A stretch of DNA of 64,000 nucleotides from Nostoc edaphicum CCNP1411 (GTDB lineage Bacteria > Cyanobacteriota > Cyanobacteriia > Cyanobacteriales > Nostocaceae): positions 3,038,001 to 3,102,000 of the forward strand of contig NZ_CP054698.1 in NCBI RefSeq assembly GCF_014023275.1, given 5' to 3'. Positions 47,825 to 58,900 of this stretch are shown piece after piece. The notes under the pieces were generated by a model, which saw only the letters and a program-made list of their open reading frames with translations, ran no database searches and was not told the origin of the DNA. Within the stretch, counting starts at the first letter, position 1. Each line of letters opens with the position of its first letter. The translations under genes were made by a program, and so were the position numbers.

Positions 47825-49510
47825 ATGTCGGAGAATTTGAGAAGCCAAATTGTCACGCAAGGGGTGCAGCGATCGCCTAATCGGGCTATGCTACGTGCAG
47901 TTGGTTTTAAAGATGAAGATTTCAATAAAGCCATTGTCGGTATTGCCAACGGCTACAGTACGATCACTCCCTGTAATATGGGGATAAATCTACTGGCGCA
48001 AAGGGCAGAAGTTGGAATTAAAACCGCCGGGGCGATGCCGCAAATGTTCGGCACGATTACCATTAGCGATGGGATTTCGATGGGAACTGAAGGGATGAAA
48101 TATTCCCTAGTATCGCGGGAAGTCATCGCCGATTCCATTGAAACCGCCTGTACTGGCCAAAGTATGGATGGCGTACTAGCCATTGGTGGCTGTGATAAAA
48201 ATATGCCAGGGGCAATGCTGGCGATCGCTCGGATGAATATCCCCGCTATCTTTGTCTACGGTGGTACAATTAAACCCGGTCACTACAACGGACGCGATTT
48301 AACTGTTGTCAGTTCTTTTGAAGCTGTTGGTCAATACAGTGCTGGAAAAATTGACGAAAAGGAATTATTAGAAGTTGAAGGTCGGGCTTGTCCTGGTGCT
48401 GGTTCCTGTGGGGGAATGTTCACAGCTAACACCATGTCTTCAGCATTTGAAGCGTTGGGGATGAGTTTACCCTATTCCTCAACAATGGCGGCGGAAGATG
48501 CCGAAAAAGCCGACAGCACGGAAAAATCGGCATCTGTGCTAGTCGAAGCTATCCGTAAACAAATCTTGCCCCGCCAAATTATCACCCGCAAATCTATAGA
48601 GAATGCCATCTCTGTGATTATGGCGGTAGGTGGTTCGACAAATGCAGTGCTGCACTTTTTAGCGATCGCCCGCGCCGCTGAAGTAGATTTAACTATAGAC
48701 GACTTTGAAACAATCCGCGCCCGCGTTCCCGTTTTGTGTGATTTGAAACCAAGTGGTAAATATGTCGCTACAGATTTGCACAAAGCTGGTGGTATTCCGC
48801 AAGTAATGAAGATGTTACTTGTGCATGATTTATTACACGGTGATAGCATTACTATCAGCGGTCAAACCATTGCAGAGATATTAGCAGACATCCCCGAAGA
48901 ACCATCTGCCAATCAAGATGTGATTCGGACTTGGAATAACCCGATGTATGCTCAAGGACATTTAGCCATCCTTAGAGGTAATCTGGCAACAGAAGGGGCT
49001 GTCGCCAAAATTACCGGGGTGAAAAAACCAGTAATTACCGGCCCCGCACGGGTATTTGAATCGGAAGAAGCTTCTTTGGATGCAATTCTGGCGGGTAAAA
49101 TTCAAGCTGGTGATATTCTCATAATCCGCTACGAAGGGCCCAAAGGTGGCCCTGGAATGCGAGAAATGTTGGCTCCCACTTCGGCAATTATCGGTGCTGG
49201 TTTGGGTGATGCGGTGGGATTAATTACCGACGGACGCTTTTCTGGTGGTACTTATGGCATGGTAGTTGGTCATGTTGCTCCAGAAGCAGCAGTGGGTGGT
49301 GCGATCGCGCTTGTAGAAGAAGGCGATAGTATTACTATTGATGCACCCGCTCGTTTATTGCAGTTGAATGTATCTGAAGAAGAATTGGCTCGTCGTCGTG
49401 CTAATTGGCAACCTCCTGCACCACGTTACACTAAAGGCGTGTTGGCGAAGTATGCCAAGTTGGTATCTTCTAGCAGTCTTGGGGCTGTGACAGATTTAGA
49501 CTTGTTTTAA
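47825..49510 (+). CDS. ilvD: dihydroxy-acid dehydratase
   Basis: Iron-sulfur enzyme of valine, isoleucine and pantothenate synthesis, converting 2,3-dihydroxy acids to 2-oxo acids. 561 residues. Cluster and active-site motifs are [27 protein letters not shown] and [18 protein letters not shown]. Near the C-terminus are [39 protein letters not shown] and [12 protein letters not shown]. The start [20 protein letters not shown] is typical of the family. The gene is monocistronic, with a hairpin at 49535-49557 as likely terminator. Confidence 0.96.
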   Translation: MSENLRSQIVTQGVQRSPNRAMLRAVGFKDEDFNKAIVGIANGYSTITPCNMGINLLAQRAEVGIKTAGAMPQMFGTITISDGISMGTEGMKYSLVSREVIADSIETACTGQSMDGVLAIGGCDKNMPGAMLAIARMNIPAIFVYGGTIKPGHYNGRDLTVVSSFEAVGQYSAGKIDEKELLEVEGRACPGAGSCGGMFTANTMSSAFEALGMSLPYSSTMAAEDAEKADSTEKSASVLVEAIRKQILPRQIITRKSIENAISVIMAVGGSTNAVLHFLAIARAAEVDLTIDDFETIRARVPVLCDLKPSGKYVATDLHKAGGIPQVMKMLLVHDLLHGDSITISGQTIAEILADIPEEPSANQDVIRTWNNPMYAQGHLAILRGNLATEGAVAKITGVKKPVITGPARVFESEEASLDAILAGKIQAGDILIIRYEGPKGGPGMREMLAPTSAIIGAGLGDAVGLITDGRFSGGTYGMVVGHVAPEAAVGGAIALVEEGDSITIDAPARLLQLNVSEEELARRRANWQPPAPRYTKGVLAKYAKLVSSSSLGAVTDLDLF

Positions 49511-49833
49511 ATGATTTAACTGAACGCCTTAATTCCCCATCCTTCTACAGGGTGGGGTTCTTCAGGTTTAATAAGCAATCAAGCGAACATGACATAACAC
49601 CATTTTTCGTTTCTACTTGGTTTTAGCAATCTGCGTCGCTAATTTTATACTACTGCTCCTAATTAGAGAAGGGACAATACTCCTATTTCTAGTAATTTTT
49701 ACTGAAATTTTATGAGTTTTTGTAAAAATCTTGAAGAAGTTTCAGGAAATTTACATAGCAGCTATGATGTCAATAGAGAAATTACGGCAATATAGTTGAC
49801 AGTCAACTGCTTAAAAACCGAAAAGGGTACAAA
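49511..49833. other. non-coding region between ilvD and the EACC1-like gene
   Basis: Holds the ilvD 3' hairpin (CCCCATCC at 49535-49542 with GGGTGGGG at 49550-49557, then TTCTT). The rest is A/T-rich sequence in which the promoter of the EACC1-caspase pair should lie. No specific operator is seen. Confidence 0.55.
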
Positions 49834-50211
49834 ATGAGTTTTGAATCTAACGTCAAGCTGACGATCGCTCTTGCTAATCCAGACTTAGATGCAGAAGAAC
49901 AAGAACGGGAAGCACGGAATCTGCTGCGAGAAATCAAAGACTTAGATGTTGAAAGTGCTGAACTCGTAGCAGTTACAGAAATACCTGAAGGAGCCAAGTC
50001 TGTTGGCGGTTTTTTGTTGGGTGTATTGCAGGCAGAGGTGAGCCTTGCCAATTTTAAGAAATTGCTGGGATTTTTGGGCGATCGCTTGGGCAACAAAACA
50101 ATCGAACTTGAAGTTGAGGCTAACGGTAAGAAGCTTAAGGTGAAAGCTAGCAGTCAGGAAGAGTTAAACGCTGCCATCGAACAAGCTCAAAAGTTTATCG
50201 CAGGCAACTAA
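49834..50211 (+). CDS. EACC1-like effector-associated small protein
   Basis: 125 residues. The alpha-beta pattern (VKLTIALANPDLDAEEQERE, ARNLLREIKDLDVESAELV, a GAKSVGGFLLGVL turn, then LLGFLGDRLGNKTIELEVEA and LKVKASSQEELNAAIEQA) resembles effector-associated constant component 1. That small protein is found next to caspase, trypsin and other effectors in bacterial conflict systems. It is encoded 30 bp upstream of the caspase-receptor gene on the same strand, which supports a shared operon and joint function. No signal peptide or membrane helix. Its biochemical role is unknown. The family call rests on pattern plus context. Confidence 0.75.
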   Translation: MSFESNVKLTIALANPDLDAEEQEREARNLLREIKDLDVESAELVAVTEIPEGAKSVGGFLLGVLQAEVSLANFKKLLGFLGDRLGNKTIELEVEANGKKLKVKASSQEELNAAIEQAQKFIAGN

Positions 50212-50241
50212 GAAATTCCAGCATTAAGGAAGAATAACAAG

Positions 50242-52800
50242 ATGTCGAAAGTAGCTCTGCTAATAGGAGTCAGTGAGTATGAGCCTAGTCTTAACCCGTT
50301 ACCAGCAGCGACAAAAGATGTTGAGGCTATGCAGCGAGTTTTGTTGCATCCAGACATTGGCGGCTTTGATGATGTAACACTGCTGATAAATCCTCAACAA
50401 CATGTAATGCAGGAAGCGATCGAAACCTTGTTTGACGGTCGTCAAAAAGATGACCTCTTGCTACTGTTTTTCTCTGGACATGGTATTAAAGATGAGAACG
50501 GCAGGCTTTACTTTGCAGCTCGCAACACACGCAAAAATGACAAAGGAGTATTAGTTAAGGCAACAACAGTACCAGCTAACTTTGTGCATGAGGTCATGAG
50601 CAATAGTCGCTCTAGGCACGAGGTCGTAATTCTCGATTGTTGCTTTAGTGGCGCATTTGCCGAGGGTCTGTTAGCAAAAGATGATGGTTTTGTGGATGTC
50701 AAGAACCAATTGGGTGGTGAAGGACGAGCTATTCTGACATCTAGTACCTCAACCCAATATTCTTTTGAACAGCAAGGGGCAGATACCTCAACTTACACCC
50801 GCTATATAGTTGAGGGGCTGGAGACTGGTGCCGCAGATCGGGATCAAGATAGCTTGATCTCTGTTGATGAATTACATGAGTACGCTAAAAAGAGAGTACA
50901 AGAAGCTACTCCAGCAATGAAACCGGAGATATATGCAATTAGAGAAGGCTTTAAGATTCTGCTTGCTAAAGCACCCAGTGATGACCTACAGCTTAAATAT
51001 CGTCGAGAAGTTGAGTTTTGCGTAGAGGGTGGTAATGGTGAAATTTCTTTTACTGGTCGCGCTACATTGGATGAGTTACGAAAAAGACTGAGACTAACAG
51101 TTGAAGAAGCTACTGCAATTGAAGCTCAAGTTTTAGAACCTATCGAAGTCTACAAGCAAAAATTGCAGCGATATGAACAGACTTTACGCAATGAGATTGA
51201 ACGTCAATTTCCTCTTTCTGATAACACTCGCGCTTTGTTGAAACGTCTTCAGCAAGTTTTAGGACTTAGAGATGAGGATATAGCTTTAATTGAAGCTCCC
51301 ATACTTGCTTTCCAAACAGATAGAGTAATTGAGAAAAAAGTAAATACTCCTCCTATAAGAAAAATTAATTTTAGCCCATTGATAGGACTTTTAGTCGGAG
51401 TAATTATTGGCGGTATTTTAGTATATTTATACTATATTTCCCGACCTAATATACCTATCGTAAATTCATTTTGCGCCAAAGAAAAAGAGAAATATAGTTT
51501 AAAGGATAGTATTAGCATAGGTGAAGAAATTTTATTCAAACAAGATACGAACCCAGATAAAGAAGCTGGAGGTACAGCAATTTTCAATGGTGATTGTCCA
51601 AATGCTATTGATAGGTTTAATTCATATCGTAAAACTAATCGTAACGATCCAGAAACATTAATTTACTTGAACAACATTAAGGCTATTGAGAAAGGTAATT
51701 ATCTGAAAATTGGTGTGAGTGTACCAATTGGTACTAACCCGAATGTTGCTAAAGAAATATTGCGTGGTGTAGCTCAAGCTCAAGATGAAGTGAATAAGAA
51801 TAGCAGCATTAATGGTAAGCATTTACAAGTGGCGATCGCTAATGATAATAATGACCCAAGTACAGCCTCAGATATTGCTAACCAGTTTGTCAAAGATACT
51901 GATATTCTAGCTGTGGTGGGACATAATGCAAGTAGTGCTTCCCTATCTGCTGCGCCAAAGTATCAAGAGCGAGGGTTAGTAATGATTGCTCCTACAGGCT
52001 TTTCCGAAAACCTTTCTAATTTTGGCAACTATATATTTCGTACTCTCACCAATATTAGCTTGTCAGGAGATAAGCTCGCTGACTATATTGTTAGAAAATC
52101 TGGCAAAACTAATATTGCTATTTGTGTTGATTCCAGAAGTATAGATAATGAGTATTTTAAAAATAAATTTCTTATAGCAATTAAGAATGCTGGTGGTAAT
52201 ATTAATCCCACAAATTGTGATTTATCGACAGTTGATGACGATTTGAAAGCAAATGCGGTGATTTCTCAAGCTAGAAATAACGGTGCAGATGCTTTATTCC
52301 TCGCTCCCCACATAGATAGAATTGATAAGGCTATAAAGATAGCAAAAGCTAATCAGGGACAGCTAGCAATATTTAGCAGCCCTGCTCTATACACTTACGA
52401 AACCCTAGAGAAAGGAGAAGCCAATATCAATGGTATGGTACTTTCTACATCTTGGCATCCCCAGCAATTTCCAGGCAGCCCTTTTGCACAAAATGCTCAA
52501 CAGCTTTGGGGTGGAAGTGTGAGTTGGCGAACGGCGATGGCTTATGATGCGACTAGAACGATTATTGCTGGTTTACAGCAAAGCAACACTCGTGATGGTT
52601 TACAAAGAGTGTTACGTAATCCTAATTTTTCTACTGATGGCGCAACGGGAAAGATTCAATTTGAGCCATCGGGCGATCGTAAGGGTGATTTTGTATTAAT
52701 CAAAGTTCAGCCAAGCACTAAAAATCAAACTGGCTATGATTTTGTATTGCTGCCTCCAGTTAGTTCTGATGGATCTAAACTTAGAAATGGCAGCAATTGA
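50242..52800 (+). CDS. caspase-like protease / TM / periplasmic-binding-protein receptor
   Basis: 852 residues. Residues 1-~245 are a C14 caspase-like domain: VALLIGVSEYEPSLNPLPAA, catalytic His80 in LLFFSGHGIKD and Cys134 in VILDCCFSGAFAEG. A helical linker (about 255-365; LDELRKRLRLTVEEATAIEA, RLQQVLGLRDEDIALIEAPI) follows. One membrane helix (about 380-399, LIGLLVGVIIGGILVYLYY) leads to a Cys-containing segment (405-480). The C-terminus (about 486-840) is a type I periplasmic-binding protein: LKIGVSVPIGTNPNVAKEIL, VVGHNASSASLSAAPKYQER. The caspase would be cytosolic and the ligand-binding part extracytoplasmic, so it could act as a ligand-triggered protease. The ribosome-binding site is AAGGAAG. 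Confidence 0.9.
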   Translation: MSKVALLIGVSEYEPSLNPLPAATKDVEAMQRVLLHPDIGGFDDVTLLINPQQHVMQEAIETLFDGRQKDDLLLLFFSGHGIKDENGRLYFAARNTRKNDKGVLVKATTVPANFVHEVMSNSRSRHEVVILDCCFSGAFAEGLLAKDDGFVDVKNQLGGEGRAILTSSTSTQYSFEQQGADTSTYTRYIVEGLETGAADRDQDSLISVDELHEYAKKRVQEATPAMKPEIYAIREGFKILLAKAPSDDLQLKYRREVEFCVEGGNGEISFTGRATLDELRKRLRLTVEEATAIEAQVLEPIEVYKQKLQRYEQTLRNEIERQFPLSDNTRALLKRLQQVLGLRDEDIALIEAPILAFQTDRVIEKKVNTPPIRKINFSPLIGLLVGVIIGGILVYLYYISRPNIPIVNSFCAKEKEKYSLKDSISIGEEILFKQDTNPDKEAGGTAIFNGDCPNAIDRFNSYRKTNRNDPETLIYLNNIKAIEKGNYLKIGVSVPIGTNPNVAKEILRGVAQAQDEVNKNSSINGKHLQVAIANDNNDPSTASDIANQFVKDTDILAVVGHNASSASLSAAPKYQERGLVMIAPTGFSENLSNFGNYIFRTLTNISLSGDKLADYIVRKSGKTNIAICVDSRSIDNEYFKNKFLIAIKNAGGNINPTNCDLSTVDDDLKANAVISQARNNGADALFLAPHIDRIDKAIKIAKANQGQLAIFSSPALYTYETLEKGEANINGMVLSTSWHPQQFPGSPFAQNAQQLWGGSVSWRTAMAYDATRTIIAGLQQSNTRDGLQRVLRNPNFSTDGATGKIQFEPSGDRKGDFVLIKVQPSTKNQTGYDFVLLPPVSSDGSKLRNGSN

Positions 52801-52899
52801 TTAAATGCTAGCTGCATCTGACACAAATTTTTACGTGTATACTCAATAGCTGATTTGAGATTATAAAATAGCGATCGCATCCAGTCTTTCACTTACAGA

Positions 52900-53664
52900 T
52901 CACAATATATCTGGATTTTCCCCTAATTCTCTTAATCTAGCCGCTAAACGAGACGCCTGTGCAACCGCGGCTTCCTCTCTTACAGCAGCAGCTTGTACTT
53001 GTGAAACCGCTGCATCCGCTTGTGCAATTGCAGCCTCCTCTGGTAACAAAACCAAATTGCCAGCTACATCGTAAAACCGCAACCATACCGCCGTTTCTCT
53101 ATCTATTGTTCCCTTACTCGTCCCCAACCATAAACCTAAACGCTTACACCATAGCCACCCACGTTCATTTGGTGTTAAGGGCTGATACTGCTGATTATCA
53201 TCTAAATGCCACCCTTGCAAAGAATTAGGATCAAAAGGGTCATAGACAAAATAATCTGAAGTACGGAAAGTTTGTTCGTAAAGATTTTTCTTAATACCCT
53301 TGTCTATTGCTGCCGTAGATGGTGACATTAATTCCACGATTACATCAGGATAGCGACCATTTTCTTCCCAAACTACCCAGCCTTGTCTTGAGTTATTGCC
53401 GTCAACGTTTAGCACTGCAAAGAAATCTGGGCCTCGGAAATCACGGTTACGAACTTGGGTGCTGCTGTAGTAAATAAACATATTGCCCCCAGCAAAGAAA
53501 TCATTGCGATCAGCCCAAGCTTGCTGCAATGACCGAATCAATACATTCATGGCAATACGGTGGCGATTTGATTCCAATGGTTCACCATCATCAAAAATTA
53601 AATCTGTAGGCGGTGTAGGGTGTTCCCAGTCTAGAATGGCTCTTGGGTTGTTTTCGGTAGTCAT
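52900..53664 (-). CDS. Uma2-family nuclease-fold protein with coiled-coil tail
   Basis: 254 residues. The Uma2 core (about 1-190) has PTPPTDLIFDDGEPLESNRH, GGNMFIYYSSTQVRNRDFRG, PDFFAVLNVDG, YPDVIVELMSPSTAAIDKGI and KKNLYEQTFRTSDYFVYDP. The E-x-x-S/P motif after PDVIVEL fits the PD-(D/E)XK-like active site. The C-terminal ~50 residues are an Ala/Glu-rich heptad helix (AAIAQADAAVSQVQAAAVRE) ending in RLRELGENPDIL, a frequent tail in cyanobacterial Uma2 proteins. The role is unknown. It faces away from the caspase gene. Confidence 0.88.
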   Translation of the reverse strand: MTTENNPRAILDWEHPTPPTDLIFDDGEPLESNRHRIAMNVLIRSLQQAWADRNDFFAGGNMFIYYSSTQVRNRDFRGPDFFAVLNVDGNNSRQGWVVWEENGRYPDVIVELMSPSTAAIDKGIKKNLYEQTFRTSDYFVYDPFDPNSLQGWHLDDNQQYQPLTPNERGWLWCKRLGLWLGTSKGTIDRETAVWLRFYDVAGNLVLLPEEAAIAQADAAVSQVQAAAVREEAAVAQASRLAARLRELGENPDIL

Positions 53665-53864
53665 GAGCGATCGCCTTTCTCAGAAAGCCTTAGATTTATA
53701 TCATAATCTGCCGAGAGCTTCCTGAATTAAAGTGTACAAATTAGAAGCAGATTAAATTTAAAAATCAAATTTATTAAAGTATATCGCCTCTAATCATGAG
53801 TGTATAAATTAGCTAAAACAATCTTTTATATAATTCTTGGCTGTTTCAATTTTGTCAGTAACTT

Positions 53865-55787
53865 TTAATTTTTACTTATTAAAGGAATACAGATGGTAAA
53901 CTCTGTCCCACATCCTGGGGTAGAATCAACTTCAATAGTTCCTGCGTGTTTGTCTACAACAATTTGATAAGCGATCGCCATTCCTAATCCAATTCCTTTG
54001 CCCACAGGTTTAGTGGTAAACATGTGGTCAAATACCCGTTGTTTTACATCCTGTGACATCCCAATCCCATTATCGTAAATCTGAACGATCGCACAATCAC
54101 TTGATTTGTCAATTTGGGTTTGGAGCTTAATTTGATTAGGGTTATTTTCAAGAGCCTCAAAACTTCGTTTTTGGCTGGCTTCTTCCAGTGCGTCGATCGC
54201 ATTTACCAGAACATTCATAAACACCTGATTGAGTTGCCCTGCATAGCATTCTACTAGAGGCAAATCACCGTATTTCTTAATGATCTGAATTTTTGGTTGA
54301 TTAGGCGTCGCTGTTAGGCGATGATTCAGAATCATCAAAGCGTTGTCTAATCCTTCGTGGATGTCTACAAATTTCATGTCTGCTTCATCGAGGCGCGAGA
54401 AATTACGCAGCGACAGCACAATTTCACGAATACGCTTGGTTCCCACTTGCATTGATGCCATTAACTTGGGTAAATCTTCTGCTAGAAACTCAATATCAAG
54501 GTCTTGGGCGCGATCGCTAATTTCGGCTGTAGGATTTGGGTAGGTTTGTTCATAAAGCTTGAGCAAATCGAGGATACCTGCGCTGTATTCACTGGCATGG
54601 TTGAGGTTGGCATGAATAAAATTGGCAGGATTATTGATTTCGTGTGCCACCCCAGCAACCATTTGTCCCAAGCTAGACATTTTTTCGGTGTGGATGAGTT
54701 GAGCTTGGGTATTTTGCAATTCTTTCAAAGTTTTGCTGAGTTCGTGAGCCTGTTGGCTGGAAATCAAGGCGCGATCGCGAATCTGTTCATATAGTTGCAC
54801 TTGTCGCCACGCACTAATCAACCCAACCAGTAGCAATCCTCCCAAAACCGTAGCCAACAGGTTCAACGCCTGCAATGGTGATTCAATATTTTCTTGTGGC
54901 ACAACTAAAGCTACTGACCAATTTGCTTCTTTTAGGGGGGTATAAGCAACATAGCTCCATTTACCATCTAGTTGAGCAAATTCAATATTTGTGCGTTTAG
55001 CTACCATTTGTTGAACAATTTCAGCCAGCCTGGGATTGGGCGAGTTGAGGAAACTCTCTGCGGCTTTTTCAGGTGTGCCAATTAGTTCCGTATTGGGATG
55101 GGCGATGGGAACTCCTTGAGAATTCAACGCAAAGGCATAGCTACCTTTACCTTGATGTAAATTGCTGATCACTTCAACTACTCGGTTAATTGGAATACCT
55201 CCCATTAATACACCTGCTGGCTTTGTGCCTGTTTGGGCAGGAATCGGCGAACTAATTTGAATCTGTAACTGATTGCTTGTGCGGCCAATAATTGGATCGG
55301 CGGCTATCGTCTCACCTACTATGCTCCGCTGAAAAAATTCTCGATCTTTAACATTTAGACGACCCCCCTGAGTGTTAATTAATGCACCATCTGGTATGCT
55401 CAACGACATGAGCAAAAACGTTTGTAGCCGCTTCACCTCAGATTGTAAGTAAGGTTCCATCACAGACCAATCTAGCGATCGCACCACTGGAGAATTTGCC
55501 AAAGTCTTAATTTCTGTCTTGCGAATGGCTAACCAGTTATCAATATCATTCTCACCTTGCTGTGTTTTTAAAAGTGCTTGCTCCTTGAGACTATTAAGCA
55601 ACAACCCCTTAATAATCTTGTAACTAGTGATAGCTGTAACACTAATACTAATGGACAAAATCACTACAATTGATAGTAATAGTAAATTTCGCGATCGCCA
55701 TTTCAATGAGTAGTAATTTTTATTGGTTGGAGCATACCATTGTGACGTGATTTTCAACCACACTTTTCGCAATTTAAGCATTATCAT
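53865..55787 (-). CDS. Cache-type sensor histidine kinase
   Basis: 640 residues. A membrane helix (about 33-57) is followed by an extracytoplasmic dCache-like sensor (about 60-305; RSLDWSVMEPYLQSEVKRLQ, VLMGGIPINRVVEVISNLHQ), a second membrane helix (about 308-328), then a coiled coil leading to HisKA with His382 (GQMVAGVAHEINNPANFIHA) and HATPase_c (NVLVNAIDALEE, DNGIGMS, GKGIGLGMAIAYQIV). A small extracellular ligand is likely. The region from LIHTEKMSSLGQ to the end is homologous to the C-terminus of the giant kinase encoded immediately upstream on the same strand. No receiver domain is present. Confidence 0.92.
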   Translation of the reverse strand: MIMLKLRKVWLKITSQWYAPTNKNYYSLKWRSRNLLLLSIVVILSISISVTAITSYKIIKGLLLNSLKEQALLKTQQGENDIDNWLAIRKTEIKTLANSPVVRSLDWSVMEPYLQSEVKRLQTFLLMSLSIPDGALINTQGGRLNVKDREFFQRSIVGETIAADPIIGRTSNQLQIQISSPIPAQTGTKPAGVLMGGIPINRVVEVISNLHQGKGSYAFALNSQGVPIAHPNTELIGTPEKAAESFLNSPNPRLAEIVQQMVAKRTNIEFAQLDGKWSYVAYTPLKEANWSVALVVPQENIESPLQALNLLATVLGGLLLVGLISAWRQVQLYEQIRDRALISSQQAHELSKTLKELQNTQAQLIHTEKMSSLGQMVAGVAHEINNPANFIHANLNHASEYSAGILDLLKLYEQTYPNPTAEISDRAQDLDIEFLAEDLPKLMASMQVGTKRIREIVLSLRNFSRLDEADMKFVDIHEGLDNALMILNHRLTATPNQPKIQIIKKYGDLPLVECYAGQLNQVFMNVLVNAIDALEEASQKRSFEALENNPNQIKLQTQIDKSSDCAIVQIYDNGIGMSQDVKQRVFDHMFTTKPVGKGIGLGMAIAYQIVVDKHAGTIEVDSTPGCGTEFTICIPLISKN

Positions 55788-55868
55788 CGATTTATTCCAA
55801 GTTAAAATTTAAAAAACAAAAATGTAGCGTGTTTTATACTAAATAAAGTACTCATCACTCAGCACTCA

Positions 55869-55955
55869 ATACGGTTCGGTTAAGGTTTTTTGATGAAAAT
55901 TCTAGATCCAAATACGCGATAAATCGCCGTCTCTTGCCTTAACCAAACCGTATTG
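55869..55955. repeat. inverted-repeat element with flanking 12-bp direct repeats
   Basis: Ends are ATACGGTTCGGTTAAGG and CCTTAACCAAACCGTAT (one mismatch as inverted repeats), 87 bp overall. Direct repeats ACTCAGCACTCA flank it exactly, at 55857-55868 and 55956-55967. It lies between the two kinase genes and looks like a MITE-like insertion. Confidence 0.75.
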
Positions 55956-55967
55956 ACTCAGCACTCA

Positions 55968-58900
55968 TCATTGTTGTTGAGTAGAGATTTGAATGACAAA
56001 CTCTGTACCCTTTCCAAGTTCTGAAGTGCAAGAGAGTGAACCGCCATGTGCATCTACGACAATTTGACGAGCGATCGCTAATCCCAATCCAGTGCCTTGT
56101 CCTACAGGTTTGGTGGTGAATAAATGGTCAAAAACTTTTTGTTTAACTTCTGGTGACATTCCCACGCCATTATCAGCAATCTTAATCAAAACATCCTTAC
56201 CTGAGTCTGCTACACAGGTTTGAATGGTGATGCAATTAGGGTTGTCTAGAATCGCTTCTAAACTCCGCTCCGTATTGTATTGTTCAAGTGCATCAATGGC
56301 ATTTGCTAACAAGTTCATAAACACCTGATTAAGTTGTCCAGCAAAACATTCTACTAGGGGGAGTTTGCCATAATTTTTAACCACATCAATTGCTGGACGG
56401 TTTTCGTTAGCTTTTAAACGATGTCTAAGAATCAAAATAGTGCTGTCAATGCCTTCGTGAATATCAAAAGGAACTTTATAATCCTTATCTGCTCTGGAGA
56501 AGGTTCGTAAACTGGTACTAATACTGCGGATACGGCTAACACCTAATTTCATCGAATCCAGCAATTTAGGTAAATCTTCAAGTAAATAATTTAGGTCAAT
56601 AGCATCAATTTCATCTTCAATTTCTGAGCCGGGATTAGGAAATTTCTGTTGATAAAGCTTAATTAGTGCAAACAAGTCTTTGATATAATCTTTAGCTGGT
56701 TCTAAATTGCCAGCAATAAAGCCAACAGGATTGTTAATTTCATGGGCAACACCTGCTACCAAATTACCAAGGGCAGACATTTTTTCACCTTGCACCAATT
56801 GCAATTGCATTGTTTGGAGTTCTTGCAACGCTTGTTCTAATTGTTGCTTTTGCTGTTGCAATAATTGTTGTGCTTGTTGAGGTGCAGTGATGTCTTCACA
56901 CGTGCCAAGGATGCCAAAAACGTTTCCTTCTCGATCTTTTAGAGGAATTTTATTTGTATTCGACCAGATTTGTTTTCCGTCTGCTTGCAGGACTGTTTCG
57001 ATAATATTGAGTTGAGCTTGTCCAGACTCCATAACTTGGCGATCGTACTCTACATACCAATCTGATTCTTCACGAGTCCAAGAGAGATCGTAGTCTGTTT
57101 TATCAATAACATTTTCTGGCACTCCTACACCCGAAATTTCAGCAAATTTCTGGTTACAGCCTAAATAAACACTATTGCGGTCTTTCCAGAAAACAGACTG
57201 GGGAATATTGTCCATAATTAACCGCAAGAATTGTTCAGTCTGTCTCAGGTTTTCTGAAGTATCTTGTGCTTGTTGATAAAGTCGGGCGTTTTCTAGGGAG
57301 ATTGCAGCTTGAGTGCATAACAGATTGAGAACTTCGACGCGATCGCTAGTAAACGCCCCAGTGGTAAGATTGTTTTCTAAATACAAAATCCCCAACAGTT
57401 TGCCTTGATACAAAATCGGCATACACAGCAAGCTTTTGGGTTGGTGATGAATGATATAAGGATCAGCTATCAGCGCCGAAGACAATGTTGTATTAAAGAT
57501 GACGCTAGTTTGTAGGCTGCGTTTGACGGCGTAAATCAGGCTATGGGGAACCTCTGCGCTATCTTCCACAAAAATGGACTGTAGCACGGTTGATTGCTGC
57601 CCAATTTCAGTAGTAGCCTCAATTACCAATCTATCTTCTTTAAGTAGTAGTAAAACACACTTATCTGCTCCAGCATTTTCAATCACAACTTGCAACAGCT
57701 TAGTAAGTAATTTATCCAGTTCGATTTCACTAGAGAGAGTCTGAGATGCTTTGATAACTGTTGCCAAATCTAGCATCACTGATGCACTGCTGCTAGAAGT
57801 TATTGATTTGCTAATACTTGGGTGGAAGGTAGCAATGCTGTCAATATTTGCGATCGTCTCATTGTGTGTGAGTGGCGATACTTTTTCAGAGTCACTTCGT
57901 GAACGCGTCTGTTGTAAAATAGGAGCTAGCAATTTTGGATAATGCTGTTCTAAATCATCGACTTTAGCTTTAGCGCCCCAGTGGGTGTAGCAATAATAAG
58001 CATTAATCAAATACTCTTGTGCAATGCGTTCTTTACCCCATTCTAAATAAAACTTGGCTGCGAGTTCGTTGGCGAGAGCTTCTTCATTGACATATTCGTT
58101 TTCTTTAGCTTTAGCAATGGCGCGATCGTATGACTCGATTGCATCCATATACTTACCAGAAATTCTTGCTATTTCCGCAGATAATAATAGATGGCGATGC
58201 AGAAAGTTTGTTGGGCAATTATTCGCCCAGGTTTTTTGAATTTGTTGATGCTCTCGGATAATTTCCCAATATTGCTTTTTCTTCTCTAATGTCGCATTGG
58301 GATAGAGGGCTATCAAACTGAGTGGATAATAGAAATGATATTGAATAATTGGGAAAAAGCCAGAGTTAGAAGCAAGGGTTTTATCAGCTTCTTCTGCTGC
58401 TTTCACTGCATCTGCGTAGCGGCCATAAAGATATGATAATTGGATTTTGAGAAAGCAGTACCAATTAATTCCATGCTCAAAGTTATTCTTCTGTCGCCAA
58501 ACTTCTATATAGGGAATATCTTCGCCATTGTGATTATCTAATAAATCGGTGTTTTTAGATATATCTTGTAAGTTCAATAAAAACTGCCGTTGTAAAGTAA
58601 ATGCATACAGCATATTAGTATCATTTACCTGTTGTACATAGCCCAAATATTTCTCAGTTTCCGTGTAGACATCAGAGAGGCGATCGCCTTTAATTAACAT
58701 TGCCCAAATGAGGAACGAAACTGCCCAAACCCCGAACACCAAATTTCCAGTTTCTTGACAGACTTGGAATGATTGTTGAGAAATTGGTAAATTCGTTTTT
58801 AAATGCTGATTATAGGGATTAGTTGTGTGTGCAAAGATATTATTAGTCTTAGGGATAAACTGAGTACTATTAAAATAGCGATCAACTTTTAATGCTAGTG

